A DNA stretch of 64,000 nucleotides from Sphingomonadaceae bacterium (GCA_021300355.1 JAJTEF010000004.1:1-64000), one strand, 5' to 3'. Counted from the first letter of the stretch, positions 39,209 to 48,270 are shown. The notes: generated by a model not told the origin, from the letters alone. Numbers and translations are program-made.

Positions 39209-40162
39209 ATGAGCCTTGGGCATAGCCACCATCACGATACGCATGGTGAACTGACCAAACGTGCGGCCATCGCCAGCGTGTCGATGGCGCTGTTCTTGCT
39301 TGCGCTTAAGGTGTTTGCGGCGGCGGAGACAGGGTCCGTTGCGCTGCTTGGGTCATTAGCGGACACTGGCTTTGATGTTCTTGCCTCGCTGCTCACGCTG
39401 TTCAGCGTCCGTTACGCCGCGATGCCCGCCGATGACGACCACCGTTTCGGCCATGGCAAGGCGGAGGCATTGTCCGCTTTGGTGCAGGTTGTGCTCGTCA
39501 TACTGTCGGCCATTCTGATTGCATGGCGCGCGATTGTGCGGCTTGGTACCCAGGAACCGACGTTCCATCCGGAATATGGCATTGGGGTCTCGCTCATTGC
39601 GATTGTGGCAACGCTCGGGCTGCTTGCCTATCAACGTCATGTTGTCCGCAAAACCGGTTCGGTCGCGATTCAAGCGGATCATGTGCATTATCAAAGCGAC
39701 CTGTTGCTCAACATTGCCGTTATTGTCGCAATCGTCCTTGATACGATGCTGGGTGTGCGCGGTGCAGACCCATTGTTCGGTATCGCGATTGCAGCGTGGC
39801 TGTTGTGGGGCGCTTACAAGGCGGCGCGTCTGGCGTTGGACCAATTGCTGGATCGCGAATGGCCGCAGGAAAAGCGCCAGCGCTTCATCGAAGTTGCGAT
39901 GCGCCACCCTGAACTGCGCGGCATTCACGACATGCGCACCCGTTCAAGCGGCGCACATGACTTTTGCCAGTTTCACGTTTGGGTCGACCCCGACATGACC
40001 GTCGCGACAGCGCACCATATCATGGACGAAGTCGAACAAGCGTTGATGGATGAATTCCCCGGCGTCGAAGTGCTGATCCACCCCGACCCCGAAGGCCACA
40101 AAGACGAAATGGGCTATATCCCATCCGAAACCATCGAACATCACGAGCATATGCATGACTGA
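39209..40162 (+). CDS. Cation diffusion facilitator family transporter (FieF-like)
   Basis: A proton-coupled divalent metal exporter of the inner membrane. The 317-residue protein begins MSLGHSHHHDTHGELTKRAA with a His-rich tail, then six membrane helices. The metal site is visible as SLADTGFDVLAS in helix 2 (Asp-x3-Asp) and DHVHYQSDLLLN in helix 5 (His-x3-Asp), the FieF-type pattern. The C-terminal cytoplasmic domain (FCQFHVWVDPDMTVATAHHIMDEVE) and a second His-rich end complete it. The ion cannot be fixed; zinc or iron are the usual ones. The ATG at 39209 is chosen over the long track frame. Confidence 0.9.
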   Translation: MSLGHSHHHDTHGELTKRAAIASVSMALFLLALKVFAAAETGSVALLGSLADTGFDVLASLLTLFSVRYAAMPADDDHRFGHGKAEALSALVQVVLVILSAILIAWRAIVRLGTQEPTFHPEYGIGVSLIAIVATLGLLAYQRHVVRKTGSVAIQADHVHYQSDLLLNIAVIVAIVLDTMLGVRGADPLFGIAIAAWLLWGAYKAARLALDQLLDREWPQEKRQRFIEVAMRHPELRGIHDMRTRSSGAHDFCQFHVWVDPDMTVATAHHIMDEVEQALMDEFPGVEVLIHPDPEGHKDEMGYIPSETIEHHEHMHD

Positions 40163-40952
40163 CTTGCCATATTATCACGTAGACGCCTTTGCCGATCGGC
40201 CGTTCACGGGCAATCAGGCAGCCGTCATGCCGCTTACGCACTGGTTGGATGACGCCGTGCTTCAGGCGATTGGTGAGGAAAACAACTTCGCCGAAACGGC
40301 ATTCTATGTGCCCGACGAAACCGGCGCTGCCGATTATGAATTGCGCTGGTTCACGCCAGAGGTTGAAATCCGCCTGTGCGGCCATGCGACACTTGCGAGC
40401 GGGCATATCGTCTTGAGCGAAAACCCTGCGCTTGACCGGGTGACGTTCCGGACGCGCAAAGCGGGCATATTGGAAGTGCGGCGCGAAGGTGATGGTTATG
40501 CCGTCGCATTGCCGGCAATCCCGACGGAGCCGGTTAATAACCCCGAAATGATGCAGGCCATGGGCGGCAACCCCCTGTCGATGCGCAGCAACCCCGACAG
40601 CTATAATATGTTCGTTTATGCCACGGCGGCAGAAATTTTGGCACTGAAGCCGGATATGAAGACGCTTGCGGCACTTGGCGATGACAGCTTCACCGCCACA
40701 GCGCGCGGGCAAGACACCGACATTGTCAGCCGCGTCTTTGTTCCGGGTGCAGGCGTTGATGAAGACAGCGTTACCGGCAGTGCACATGCCGTCCTGACGC
40801 CTTATTGGGCTGCCGAGCTGGGCCGTGACAATTTTACTGCCTATCAGGCATCGGCGCGCGGCGGTTATCTTGGCTGTCGTCTGGATGGTGAACGTGTGTG
40901 GTTGTCAGGCCATTGCTTTACGGTAGTAAAGGGAATGTTCAGCTTGGGCTGA
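40155..40952 (+). CDS. PhzF family isomerase-like protein
   Basis: A 265-residue protein of the PhzF/YddE superfamily with the diaminopimelate epimerase fold. YYHVDAFADRPFTGNQAAVM is the N-terminal signature. The catalytic glutamate lies in EENNFAETAFYV, and RLCGHATLASGH and GVDEDSVTGSAHAVLTPYW complete the two-lobed active site. No phenazine genes are nearby, so the reaction is unknown. It overlaps the upstream transporter by eight bases. Confidence 0.92.
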   Translation: MTDLPYYHVDAFADRPFTGNQAAVMPLTHWLDDAVLQAIGEENNFAETAFYVPDETGAADYELRWFTPEVEIRLCGHATLASGHIVLSENPALDRVTFRTRKAGILEVRREGDGYAVALPAIPTEPVNNPEMMQAMGGNPLSMRSNPDSYNMFVYATAAEILALKPDMKTLAALGDDSFTATARGQDTDIVSRVFVPGAGVDEDSVTGSAHAVLTPYWAAELGRDNFTAYQASARGGYLGCRLDGERVWLSGHCFTVVKGMFSLG

Positions 40953-40987
40953 CCATCACAGTCATTCCATTGTTCAAAGGATTATTC

Positions 40988-41269
40988 ATGCGTAAATCAT
41001 TGGCCATACTGGCTGCACTCGTCCTGTCCCCTGTTGCGATGGCTCAGGACGCGCCTCCGCCGCCACCGGCCGGTGGTGTGCCGCAGCCCGAGCAAATCTT
41101 CGCTTTTCTCGATGCAAATAAAGACGGCTTCATCGCTAAGGACGAAGCACAGGGACCATTGGTCCAGTATTTCGGGATGATCGATACCGATAAGGACGAC
41201 AAGATTTCGATGGCTGAACTGAAAACTGCCTTGGAAGCAATGCGTCCGCCCGAGCCTACGCAAGGCTAG
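40988..41269 (+). CDS. Secreted EF-hand protein
   Basis: A 93-residue protein with a signal peptide (MRKSLAILAALVLSPVAMAQ), a proline-rich spacer (DAPPPPPAGGVPQPEQ) and two EF-hand loops, DANKDGFIAKDE and DTDKDDKISMAE, with calcium ligands at the expected positions. It should be a periplasmic calcium-binding protein; its partner is unknown. The track frame begins inside phzF; the ATG at 40988 is chosen because it yields the signal peptide. A strong terminator follows. Confidence 0.86.
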   Translation: MRKSLAILAALVLSPVAMAQDAPPPPPAGGVPQPEQIFAFLDANKDGFIAKDEAQGPLVQYFGMIDTDKDDKISMAELKTALEAMRPPEPTQG

Positions 41270-41284
41270 ACCTAAGGCAAATAA

Positions 41285-41310
41285 TTTTATCCTAAAATAT
41301 TAGGATAAAA
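41285..41310. repeat. Perfect 11-bp inverted repeat before the terminator
   Basis: TTTTATCCTAA-AATA-TTAGGATAAAA: two perfect 11-base arms with a 4-base loop, sharing its last base with the next hairpin. It is AT-rich, unlike its surroundings, and could be an operator or an extra hairpin. Confidence 0.8.
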
Positions 41311-41345
41311 CGCGCGGGCGGCCATCGGGCTTCCCGCGCGTTTTT
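41310..41345. terminator. Bidirectional rho-independent terminator
   Basis: ACGCGCGGG (41310-41318) pairs with CCCGCGCGT (41333-41341), followed by TTTTT on the forward strand; on the reverse strand the stem is followed by TTTTATCC. It can end both the EF-hand gene and the convergent cyclophilin gene. Confidence 0.85.
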
Positions 41346-41349
41346 AATA

Positions 41350-41799
41350 TCAGGCTACAGTCGCCTTGCGGATGACGCCTGGATTCGCAGGTGGTTCGCC
41401 CTTTGGCAAAGCATCGATATGTTCCATGCCGCTCGCGACTTGGCCCCAGACCGTATACTGACGGTCAAGGAAGGTCGCATCGTCAAAGCAGATGAAGAAC
41501 TGGCTGTTGGCCGTGTTCGGATCATTGGTACGCGCCATGGAGCATACGCCGCGCACATGCGGTTCAGCGTTGAATTCCTGCGCCAGATTTGGCTTGGACG
41601 AACCGCCCATGCCTGTGCCGTTCGGGCAACCGCCCTGCGCCATGAATCCGGGAATCACGCGGTGGAACTTCACACCGTCGTAAAAACCTTCGCCAGCCAG
41701 TTCTTTAATACGGGCAACATGGTTTGGTGCCAGATCAGGGCGAAGTTTGATAACAACGTCGCCGCTGTCGAGCGAAAGGGTAAGCGTTTCATCGGCCAT
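41350..41799 (-). CDS. Peptidyl-prolyl cis-trans isomerase, cyclophilin type
   Basis: A single-domain cyclophilin of 149 residues. VIKLRPDLAPNHVARIKELAGEGFYDGVKFHRVIPGFMAQGGCPNGTGMGG holds the catalytic arginine and the FxxQG motif; SMARTNDPNTANSQFFICFDDATFLDRQYTVWGQV is the rest of the active site. There is no signal peptide, so it is cytoplasmic (PpiB-like). Divergent from mgtE, 154 bases apart; convergent with the EF-hand gene across the terminator. Confidence 0.95.
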   Translation of the reverse strand: MADETLTLSLDSGDVVIKLRPDLAPNHVARIKELAGEGFYDGVKFHRVIPGFMAQGGCPNGTGMGGSSKPNLAQEFNAEPHVRGVCSMARTNDPNTANSQFFICFDDATFLDRQYTVWGQVASGMEHIDALPKGEPPANPGVIRKATVA

Positions 41800-41953
41800 A
41801 TATATAATCCTTTAGGCTGGGGAAATGTTGACGGTGCCCTAGGGGATGCATTGCGCGCGTGCAAAGCCAAAATCATTGCAATTTAACGCTGCACGCTTAG
41901 GAGGGGCGCAATTACAACGTCCAGGCACAAAATTACGAATGGGAGGCCCGCAC

Positions 41954-43363
41954 ATGACAAGCGATATCGCCGACCCATTGACCATCGACACTGAAATTTT
42001 GGAGACGCTGGACGAAGACAACCGTCTGACCCGCGACTATGTCGACCGCGTGCTCGACGCCATGGAAGCCGGCGACGCCCAAGAAGTCTACCGGCTTGTT
42101 GAACCGCTCCACGAAGCCGACATTGCCGACCTTCTCGAGCTAACGCCGTCTGAACGGCGCGGCGACCTTGCCATCAGCATGGGCGAGCTGATGAGCGCCG
42201 AAGTGCTGGCCGAGGTCAATGACTATGTCCGCGAGGATATCATTGACGCCTTGCCCGCAGCGCAAGTTGCCGGGCTTGCCGGACAGTTAGACACCGATGA
42301 CGCGGTCGCGATCATCGAGGATATGGAGGAAGAGGACCAGCAGGCCGTTCTTGCCGAGCTGGACCCCGAAGACCGCGCCGTCATCGAAGACGCGCTGTCC
42401 TATCCCGAAGAATCCGCTGGCCGTATCATGCAGCGCGAGCTTGTGGCGGTGCCAGAGCATATGACCGTGGGTCAGCTGATCGACTATCTGCGCGACCATC
42501 ATGAGCTGACGACTGAGTTCTGGGAAGTGTTTGTCGTCGACCCGCAGCATAAGCCCGTGGGTACGTGCAAGCTCAGCTGGATCATGCGCAGCCAGCGCAA
42601 GGTTCCTGTCAGCGACATTATGAAGCACGAACAGACGCTGATTCCAGTTGATATGGATCAGGAAGAAGTCGCGCTTCGGTTCCAGAAATACGCGCTTATT
42701 TCTGCCGCTGTTGTCGATGGCGCAGGACGGCTCGTCGGCGTCATCACGGCCGATGACATCGTGCACATCATTCAGGAAGAAGCGGACGAGGATATCTTGC
42801 GGCTGTCTGGTGCCGGTGAAGGTGACATTAACGAGCCTATTTCCGATAGTTATAAAGCACGCGTGCGTTGGTTGATTGCCAATTTGGGCACCGCGATGGT
42901 GGCCAGCTTCATCATTGCGCAATTTGGTGCAGCGATTGAAACCATGGTCGCATTGGCTGTGCTTATGCCGATTGTTGCCTCCATTGGCGGTAACGCCGGC
43001 ACGCAGACGCTTGCGGTGACGGTGCGTGCGTTGGCAACCAATCAACTTACGCAATCGAACACAATGCGGTCGATCTGGCGCGAGATTCGCGTCGCCCTGC
43101 TCATTGGCGCAACGATTGCGGTTATCGCTGGCTTCGGGGCGGGCATCATATTTGGCGATCAGTTGCTGGGCGGCGTTATTGCGGTGGCGATATTGTGCAA
43201 TATCGCGCTGGCCGGTCTGTCGGGTGTTGCCATACCGGTTCTGCTTGATCGCTTGGATCAGGACCCTGCTGTATCAAGTTCGATATTCGTAACCATGATT
43301 ACGGATTCCATGGGCTTCCTGATTTTCTTGGGGCTTGCGGTCTTCAGCGGTCTTGTCGGTTAA
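41954..43363 (+). CDS. mgtE: Magnesium transporter MgtE
   Basis: A homodimeric magnesium channel gated by cytoplasmic magnesium. The 469-residue protein has the acidic N domain (ADIADLLELTPSERRGDLAISMG, TDDAVAIIEDMEEEDQQAVLAELD), two CBS domains (ELVAVPEHMTVGQLIDYL and DIMKHEQTLIPVDMDQEEVALRFQKYAL) and five membrane helices with the pore sequence IVASIGGNAGTQTLAVTVRALA. The ATG at 41954 has GGGAGG eight bases upstream; the track start adds 36 unlikely residues. No known magnesium riboswitch is recognisable in the leader. Confidence 0.96.
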   Translation: MTSDIADPLTIDTEILETLDEDNRLTRDYVDRVLDAMEAGDAQEVYRLVEPLHEADIADLLELTPSERRGDLAISMGELMSAEVLAEVNDYVREDIIDALPAAQVAGLAGQLDTDDAVAIIEDMEEEDQQAVLAELDPEDRAVIEDALSYPEESAGRIMQRELVAVPEHMTVGQLIDYLRDHHELTTEFWEVFVVDPQHKPVGTCKLSWIMRSQRKVPVSDIMKHEQTLIPVDMDQEEVALRFQKYALISAAVVDGAGRLVGVITADDIVHIIQEEADEDILRLSGAGEGDINEPISDSYKARVRWLIANLGTAMVASFIIAQFGAAIETMVALAVLMPIVASIGGNAGTQTLAVTVRALATNQLTQSNTMRSIWREIRVALLIGATIAVIAGFGAGIIFGDQLLGGVIAVAILCNIALAGLSGVAIPVLLDRLDQDPAVSSSIFVTMITDSMGFLIFLGLAVFSGLVG

Positions 43364-43387
43364 CACTGCAGTTACCAAATAACCCCC

Positions 43388-43792
43388 ATGGCTCTTAACA
43401 TGACCAAAATCGCGTTCGGCGCGGAAAACCCGAAGCATTTGCGCGAGCGTCTCGCGGCTTATGCGCAGGATGGTGAAGTGCGCCTGACCACGCGTTATTT
43501 GCCCAAGCGCGTTGACGAAATGGCGGGTGGCTCGCTGTTTTGGATTCACACGCATACCATCATCGGCCGAAGCCCGATTTTGGGCTTTATGGAAAATGGT
43601 GCCGGTCGCCATTGGATCCGGCTTCAACCGCGCTTAATCGCGGTGCGTTCAACGCCAAAAAGGGCGCATCAGGGATGGCGCTATCTTGAGGAAGCGAACA
43701 CGCCGCCGGATCTCGATTCTGTCGAAACCGATGGCCGTGACGAAATGTCCCCAAAGATGCTGGGCGAACTTATGAAGATGGGGCTGGTTTAA
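43388..43792 (+). CDS. DUF1489 family protein
   Basis: A 134-residue soluble protein of DUF1489, an alphaproteobacterial family of unknown function. The sequence MALNMTKIAFGAENPKHLRERLAAY and LTTRYLPKRVDEMAGGSLFWIHTHTIIGRSPILGF is characteristic. It follows mgtE by 24 bases. Its TAA shares two bases with the TAA of the convergent frnE gene, a very tight arrangement. Confidence 0.9.
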   Translation: MALNMTKIAFGAENPKHLRERLAAYAQDGEVRLTTRYLPKRVDEMAGGSLFWIHTHTIIGRSPILGFMENGAGRHWIRLQPRLIAVRSTPKRAHQGWRYLEEANTPPDLDSVETDGRDEMSPKMLGELMKMGLV

Positions 43793-44463
43793 GCCGCTTC
43801 GCGTTTCGCCAACACCTTGTTGATGACATCTGCAAACGTCTCGGCGCTTTGTGCACCCGGAACCATGAATTTTTGGTCAAAGATGATCGCGGGGACGCCG
43901 GTGATATTCTGGTCCATCCAACAGGCCATTTCCGCACGCACGCTGTCGGTCAGCGCCGCGTCGGCGATCCATGCTGCCGCCACTGCGCGGTCCATCCCCT
44001 GCGCCTCGGCAATGTCGCACAAGACTTCGGTGTCGCTCACATCGCGGCGGTCCTGAAAATAGGCCTTGAACAAAGCCATTTTCAGATTCGTTTGTGCTTT
44101 CCATCCACGTTCGCTCCCAAAAATCGTCAGCAGCTTATGCGCATTGAACGTATTGTAGATGCGCATGCCTTCGCCATAGTTGAACGCAAAACCCAAGCTA
44201 TCGCCAATATCGCTCAGCCGTTGCCGGTTGGCGCGGCTCTGTTCGGGTGTGCTGCCATATTTGCGGGCAATATGTTCGGCGGTGTCTTCGCCCTCAGGGG
44301 GCATATTCGGGTTGAGTTGAAACGGGTGCCAATGCGTTTCAACAGCAAGATCGCGGCCCACCAGCGTCAGCGCTTTTTCCACCTGCTTTAAACCGATGAT
44401 GCACCACGGGCACACGACATCGGAGACAATATCAATGCGCAGCGGAATGGTGGTGCCGGTCAT
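43789..44463 (-). CDS. DsbA family oxidoreductase, FrnE-like
   Basis: A cytoplasmic thioredoxin-fold protein of 224 residues with an inserted helical domain, as in FrnE and HCCA isomerase-like proteins. The redox motif is CPWC in IDIVSDVVCPWCIIGLKQVEKAL, and the cis-proline loop is TGVPAIIFDQKFMVPGAQ. No signal peptide. Members act as disulfide isomerases in polyketide or stress contexts; the role here is unknown. The ATG at 44463 overlaps the nudC stop by four bases. Confidence 0.9.
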   Translation of the reverse strand: MTGTTIPLRIDIVSDVVCPWCIIGLKQVEKALTLVGRDLAVETHWHPFQLNPNMPPEGEDTAEHIARKYGSTPEQSRANRQRLSDIGDSLGFAFNYGEGMRIYNTFNAHKLLTIFGSERGWKAQTNLKMALFKAYFQDRRDVSDTEVLCDIAEAQGMDRAVAAAWIADAALTDSVRAEMACWMDQNITGVPAIIFDQKFMVPGAQSAETFADVINKVLAKREAA

Positions 44464-45329
44464 TGGGACACCCAATATTTCAAAAGGCTATGCGCAATCG
44501 CAAAAGGCGGCGGTGCATTGAAACGGCGGTCCGAAGCACCTTCCAGCGCAGCACGGGCTTCTTCCTTCGTGACCCACATGGCGTCTTCTATTTCGGTGGT
44601 GTCGAGGACCAGCGCATCGCCTTGCGCATCGGCGATACATGCCATCATCAGTTGCGATCCGCCAAATGGCCATGGTTGGCTGGTGACATAGCGCACCGCG
44701 CCGCAGGTGACGCCGGCCTCTTCATGAATTTCACGACGGACCGCTTCCTCCATGCTTTCGCCGGGCTCCAAAAAGCCAGCGAGCGCTGAGTAATTTCCGG
44801 GCGGGAAGCGTGACTGCCGCCCCACCAGCGCTTTGCCTTCATATTCGGCAAGCATGATGACCACAGGGTCCGTGCGCGGGAAATGTTCCTTTGCGCAATT
44901 GCCGCATTTGCGGCCCCATCCTGCACGAAACAGCACTGTAGCGTGCCCGCAACGTCCACAAAAGCGATGGTTATTGTGCCATTCAATCAGGCTGCGCGCG
45001 GTGCCGTAAATTGCGGCATCTTCGGCAGGCAGCATGGACAGGGCACGCCAGATAGCGGGCGAACGAAATGCGTCTCCGGTCGCCTCAACAACGGCGACAA
45101 AATGCGGCTTATCATCGGACAGGCCAAGTAAGATGAGTTCTTCCGAACCATCCAATTCTGCCATTGAATGCCAATGCAAGCCGCCTGCGTCGCTAACGCG
45201 GGGGTCAAGGCCATCGAGGCCCAAAACCCGCGCACGCCAATCAGCCAGCAAAACGCCATAGGCTTCTGCATCATTGCGTACGCGGTCAGCGCGATCGAGC
45301 GGAGAGCCCGTAAACCCTGGCGACATCAT
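44460..45329 (-). CDS. nudC: NAD(+) diphosphatase NudC (Nudix)
   Basis: NudC hydrolyses NADH and removes NAD caps from RNA. The 289-residue protein has a zinc ribbon (FCGRCG...CGNC), the Nudix box GFLEPGESMEEAVRREIHEEAGV and the NudC-specific SQPWPFGGSQLM just after it. The start is the ATG at 45329, four bases after the stop of the upstream hydrolase gene; the track uses a TTG at 45350 within that gene. Confidence 0.93.
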   Translation of the reverse strand: MMSPGFTGSPLDRADRVRNDAEAYGVLLADWRARVLGLDGLDPRVSDAGGLHWHSMAELDGSEELILLGLSDDKPHFVAVVEATGDAFRSPAIWRALSMLPAEDAAIYGTARSLIEWHNNHRFCGRCGHATVLFRAGWGRKCGNCAKEHFPRTDPVVIMLAEYEGKALVGRQSRFPPGNYSALAGFLEPGESMEEAVRREIHEEAGVTCGAVRYVTSQPWPFGGSQLMMACIADAQGDALVLDTTEIEDAMWVTKEEARAALEGASDRRFNAPPPFAIAHSLLKYWVSQ

Positions 45330-45333
45330 CGGA

Positions 45334-46638
45334 TCAGGCTGGCTGGCCAAGGTCCTTCAGGACCCATTTTGCGAAATTCTCGTGGAACGGATAGGCGTTG
45401 CTTGGCATATATTGCGCCATGCAAACCGCGCGCAACTTGCGCTTCGGGTCGACGAAAGCAACGGTACCGGCAGCACCACCCCAGCCGTAAACACCTTCGT
45501 TCGCGCCCTTGCCAACGCGTCCGCCCGCGCCAAAGCCTGCGCCGTCCGCATACGTACCGTCGGTTGATACGGCAGGGGGCAACAGATCGGACATTGCGAG
45601 GGCGGCGGTTTTTGGCGACATAATCCGCACGCCGTCCAGCTCACCATAATTGGCAAGCATGTTGAGGAAGCGGTCATAATCGCGCGCCGAACAGACCATG
45701 CCTGCACCACCAAAGGCAAAGGCGGGCTTGTCGAGATAGATGCTCGTCGCCGCGGGATCGATTGGGAACAGGACGCCGTTCACGGGCGCATAGTTTGAAA
45801 CCAGTCGCGGCGTTTCCGACTTTGGCACTTGGAAATAGCTGCTGTTCATTTTCAGCGGCTCAAAAATGCGGGTCTTGAGGAAAGCCTCAAAATCCATACC
45901 GCTGGCGACTTCAATCACGCGGCCTAACAAATCGAGCGAGATGGAATAGCTCCATTTGGTTCCGGGCTCTGCAACCAAAGGCAATTTGGCAAGCCGTTCC
46001 GAAAATGTCTTCAGATCGGGGGTCGGCGTGCTGGTTGGCTGGCCTGGAATAGGAAAGCGGCTGACGATGCCCGGCGTAATGCCGTTGTCCAGATAGGCCT
46101 GCAGCAACGGCCCCTTGGTGATGATGGAATATCCAAGACCCGCCGTATGCGTCAACAAGTGGCGAACCGTAATCTGGTTCTTGGCCGGAACCGCATCCAT
46201 GCTTTTTTCAGGATCGGTCAACACCGTCATATTGGCGAATTCAGGCAGAAATTCGGAGATCGGTTGGTCGAGCTTCATCTTGCCTTCGCCAACCAAAATC
46301 ATCGCGGCCATACCGGTGATGGGCTTCGTCATCGAATAGACGCGCCATAATGTGTCGATATTGACAGGCGTTTTCTCGCCCAGTCCTTGCGTACCAACGG
46401 CAATGACGTCTGGCAGACCAGACGCACGGCCAATCGTTGCCAAAACGCCGGGAAGCTTGCCAGATGAAACGTAGCTTTCAAATTCGGCTTTAATCGTCGG
46501 GTATTTTTCGGCAGCCTGCGCCCAAGCCATGCCGGGCAAGAACGCACCAACGGCGCCGGCACCTGCCAGTCGCCCGCCCCATGCGAGTAATCTGCGCCGA
46601 CCCAACATGATCTGGCCTGTTGCTTGTACGTCCATCAT
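45334..46638 (-). CDS. Serine hydrolase, class C beta-lactamase fold (EstB-like), Tat-exported
   Basis: A 434-residue beta-lactamase-related hydrolase. The SxxK motif is S102-MTK, the second motif is the tyrosine in WSYSISLDLLGRVIE, and HTAGLGYS and GWGGAAGTVAFVDP are typical of esterase/DD-peptidase-like members. The N-terminus GRRRLLAWGGRLAGAGAVGAFLPGMAWAQA is a twin-arginine signal. Whether it hydrolyses beta-lactams cannot be told; esterase activity is more common in this group. It overlaps the mutY stop by four bases, with GGAGAG upstream of the ATG. Confidence 0.87.
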   Translation of the reverse strand: MMDVQATGQIMLGRRRLLAWGGRLAGAGAVGAFLPGMAWAQAAEKYPTIKAEFESYVSSGKLPGVLATIGRASGLPDVIAVGTQGLGEKTPVNIDTLWRVYSMTKPITGMAAMILVGEGKMKLDQPISEFLPEFANMTVLTDPEKSMDAVPAKNQITVRHLLTHTAGLGYSIITKGPLLQAYLDNGITPGIVSRFPIPGQPTSTPTPDLKTFSERLAKLPLVAEPGTKWSYSISLDLLGRVIEVASGMDFEAFLKTRIFEPLKMNSSYFQVPKSETPRLVSNYAPVNGVLFPIDPAATSIYLDKPAFAFGGAGMVCSARDYDRFLNMLANYGELDGVRIMSPKTAALAMSDLLPPAVSTDGTYADGAGFGAGGRVGKGANEGVYGWGGAAGTVAFVDPKRKLRAVCMAQYMPSNAYPFHENFAKWVLKDLGQPA

Positions 46639-47720
46639 CTCTCTCCTGCGTTCAAAACCGCCTCAGTCACTTTTCTGAATAGGGTCGGCAGACCAGCCTT
46701 GTCGAGCGATTTTAGCGGCCACCATTCGCCCTCACCGGGGCCGTCAGCGTCCGCTGGCCATGACGTAACGGCAATGTTCACGGTCAGGGAAAAATGCGTG
46801 AATATATGCGCAACCTGCGCTGGCAATTTTTGCCAATTGGCTGCCGCAGGTGGGATTGCGTCACCGTCGATGCGCGCTGTCCATCCGTCATCGGGCAATG
46901 CCCGCATGCCCGCAAGCAAGCCGCGATCATCCCGGCGCAGCAGCCAGACATGATTGTCGCGTTCAATCCAATACACATGCCCCGACCGATGCGGTTTCGC
47001 GCTTTTCGGCAATTTTGCGGGATAGATTTCGGGGTTGCCTGCACGAAAGGCAGCACATGCGGATTGGATGGGGCAGATCAGGCACGACGGCGATCGTACG
47101 GAGCAAATACCCGCCCCCAGATCCATCATCGCCTGCGCGAAATCGCCTGCCCTCAGTTCTGGCGAGATGCTATCGGTAGCCGCGCGAATATGTGGCTTTG
47201 CCTGCGGCAGCGGCGTTGATATCGCAAATAGCCGCGACACCACCCGCTCGACATTGGCGTCGACCACCACCGCGCGCCGCCCAAATGCAATCGCCGCAAT
47301 CGCCGCCGCTGTGTAGGGGCCTATGCCGGGCAGCTTTAGCAAATCTGCTTCATAGGAAGGCAATTGCCCCTGATATTCGGAAACCACCACGCGCGCGCAT
47401 TTTAACAGATTGCGGGCACGGGCATAATAACCAAGCCCGGCCCATGCGGCCATAACATCAGCATCATCGGCCGCAGCCAGGGCCGCAAAATTGGGCCACG
47501 TCTGCGTGAATGTGCGGAAATAGGCACCGACGGCGGCGACCGTGGTCTGCTGCAACATGATTTCCGACAACCAGACATGATATGGGTCGGCGAAACCCTG
47601 CCCCGGCAATTTTCGCCATGGCAAGGTTCGGGCATGAACATCATAATGCGCCAGCAGACGCTCGGCGATATCCCCAGAATTCTGGTCAGTCTGTTGGACG
47701 GCAGGCATGTAAAATGGCAT
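46635..47720 (-). CDS. mutY: A/G-specific adenine glycosylase
   Basis: MutY removes adenine mispaired with 8-oxoguanine. The protein has the N-terminal LPWRK, the block EIMLQQTTVAAVGAYFRTF, the helix-hairpin-helix LPGIGPYTAAAIAAIAFGRRAVVVDANVERV with the catalytic Asp, and the iron-sulfur cysteines in CSVRSPSCLICPIQSAC. A C-terminal Nudix-like domain that reads the 8-oxoG follows. The start may be 47720 or 47708 (MPAVQQTDQN). Divergent from dciA with almost no space between. Confidence 0.96.
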   Translation of the reverse strand: MPFYMPAVQQTDQNSGDIAERLLAHYDVHARTLPWRKLPGQGFADPYHVWLSEIMLQQTTVAAVGAYFRTFTQTWPNFAALAAADDADVMAAWAGLGYYARARNLLKCARVVVSEYQGQLPSYEADLLKLPGIGPYTAAAIAAIAFGRRAVVVDANVERVVSRLFAISTPLPQAKPHIRAATDSISPELRAGDFAQAMMDLGAGICSVRSPSCLICPIQSACAAFRAGNPEIYPAKLPKSAKPHRSGHVYWIERDNHVWLLRRDDRGLLAGMRALPDDGWTARIDGDAIPPAAANWQKLPAQVAHIFTHFSLTVNIAVTSWPADADGPGEGEWWPLKSLDKAGLPTLFRKVTEAVLNAGER

Positions 47721-47730
47721 GGATTAGGTG

Positions 47731-48270
47731 ATGGATAAAGGCAAGCCACCAACAGCGCCAAAGGGCCCGAAAAAGCCGGTAACGCCCAAGACGTTTCAGC
47801 GTCCGCGCGGCGGCGAAGCCAAAGCGGTGTCCGCACTGATGCCTGAAATTGGCCGGGCTGCGTTCCGACGCTTTGGCTTTGTGCAAAGTTCGGTCGTTAG
47901 CCGCTGGGACGAAATTGTCGGCGCGCGCTACGCCGCTGTGTCTGCGCCAGAGGCGATCCGTTTTCCCATTGGCAAAAAATCCGATGGCACGCTTGAGCTG
48001 ACCGTTGAAGGCGCGCATGCCACGATGATCCAGCATGTGCTTCCCGAGATTATCGACCGGGTGAACCGCTTCTTCGGCTATGGCGCGGTCGCGCGGGTTA
48101 AAGTCCGTCAAGGGCCCGTTGCAAAGCCACCCGCACGGCAACCGATAGCGCCGCCTTCGCTAAAGCCTATACCGATGGAACTGGGCGAATCTCTGCGCGA
48201 AATCGGTGATCCCGAACTGTTTGCCGTGCTCGAAAGTCTTGCAAAAAGCCTTGCCAAAGGCAGCGAGTGA
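47731..48270 (+). CDS. dciA: DciA-like protein (DUF721)
   Basis: DUF721 proteins such as DciA load or aid the replicative helicase DnaB in bacteria that lack DnaC. The 179-residue protein has a basic disordered start (MDKGKPPTAPKGPKKPVTPKTFQRPRGGEAKAV) and the DUF721 core GFVQSSVVSRWDEIVGARYAAVSAPEAIRFP, followed by LELTVEGAHATMIQHVLPEIIDRVNRFFGYGAV. The ATG at 47731 or the GTG at 47728 is possible; both have a poor ribosome site. First gene of the run to smc. Confidence 0.85.
   Translation: MDKGKPPTAPKGPKKPVTPKTFQRPRGGEAKAVSALMPEIGRAAFRRFGFVQSSVVSRWDEIVGARYAAVSAPEAIRFPIGKKSDGTLELTVEGAHATMIQHVLPEIIDRVNRFFGYGAVARVKVRQGPVAKPPARQPIAPPSLKPIPMELGESLREIGDPELFAVLESLAKSLAKGSE

Noticed and set aside
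41800-41953. Possible magnesium riboswitch before mgtE
   Set aside because: No recognisable M-box core by eye; only a plain ribosome binding site is visible.
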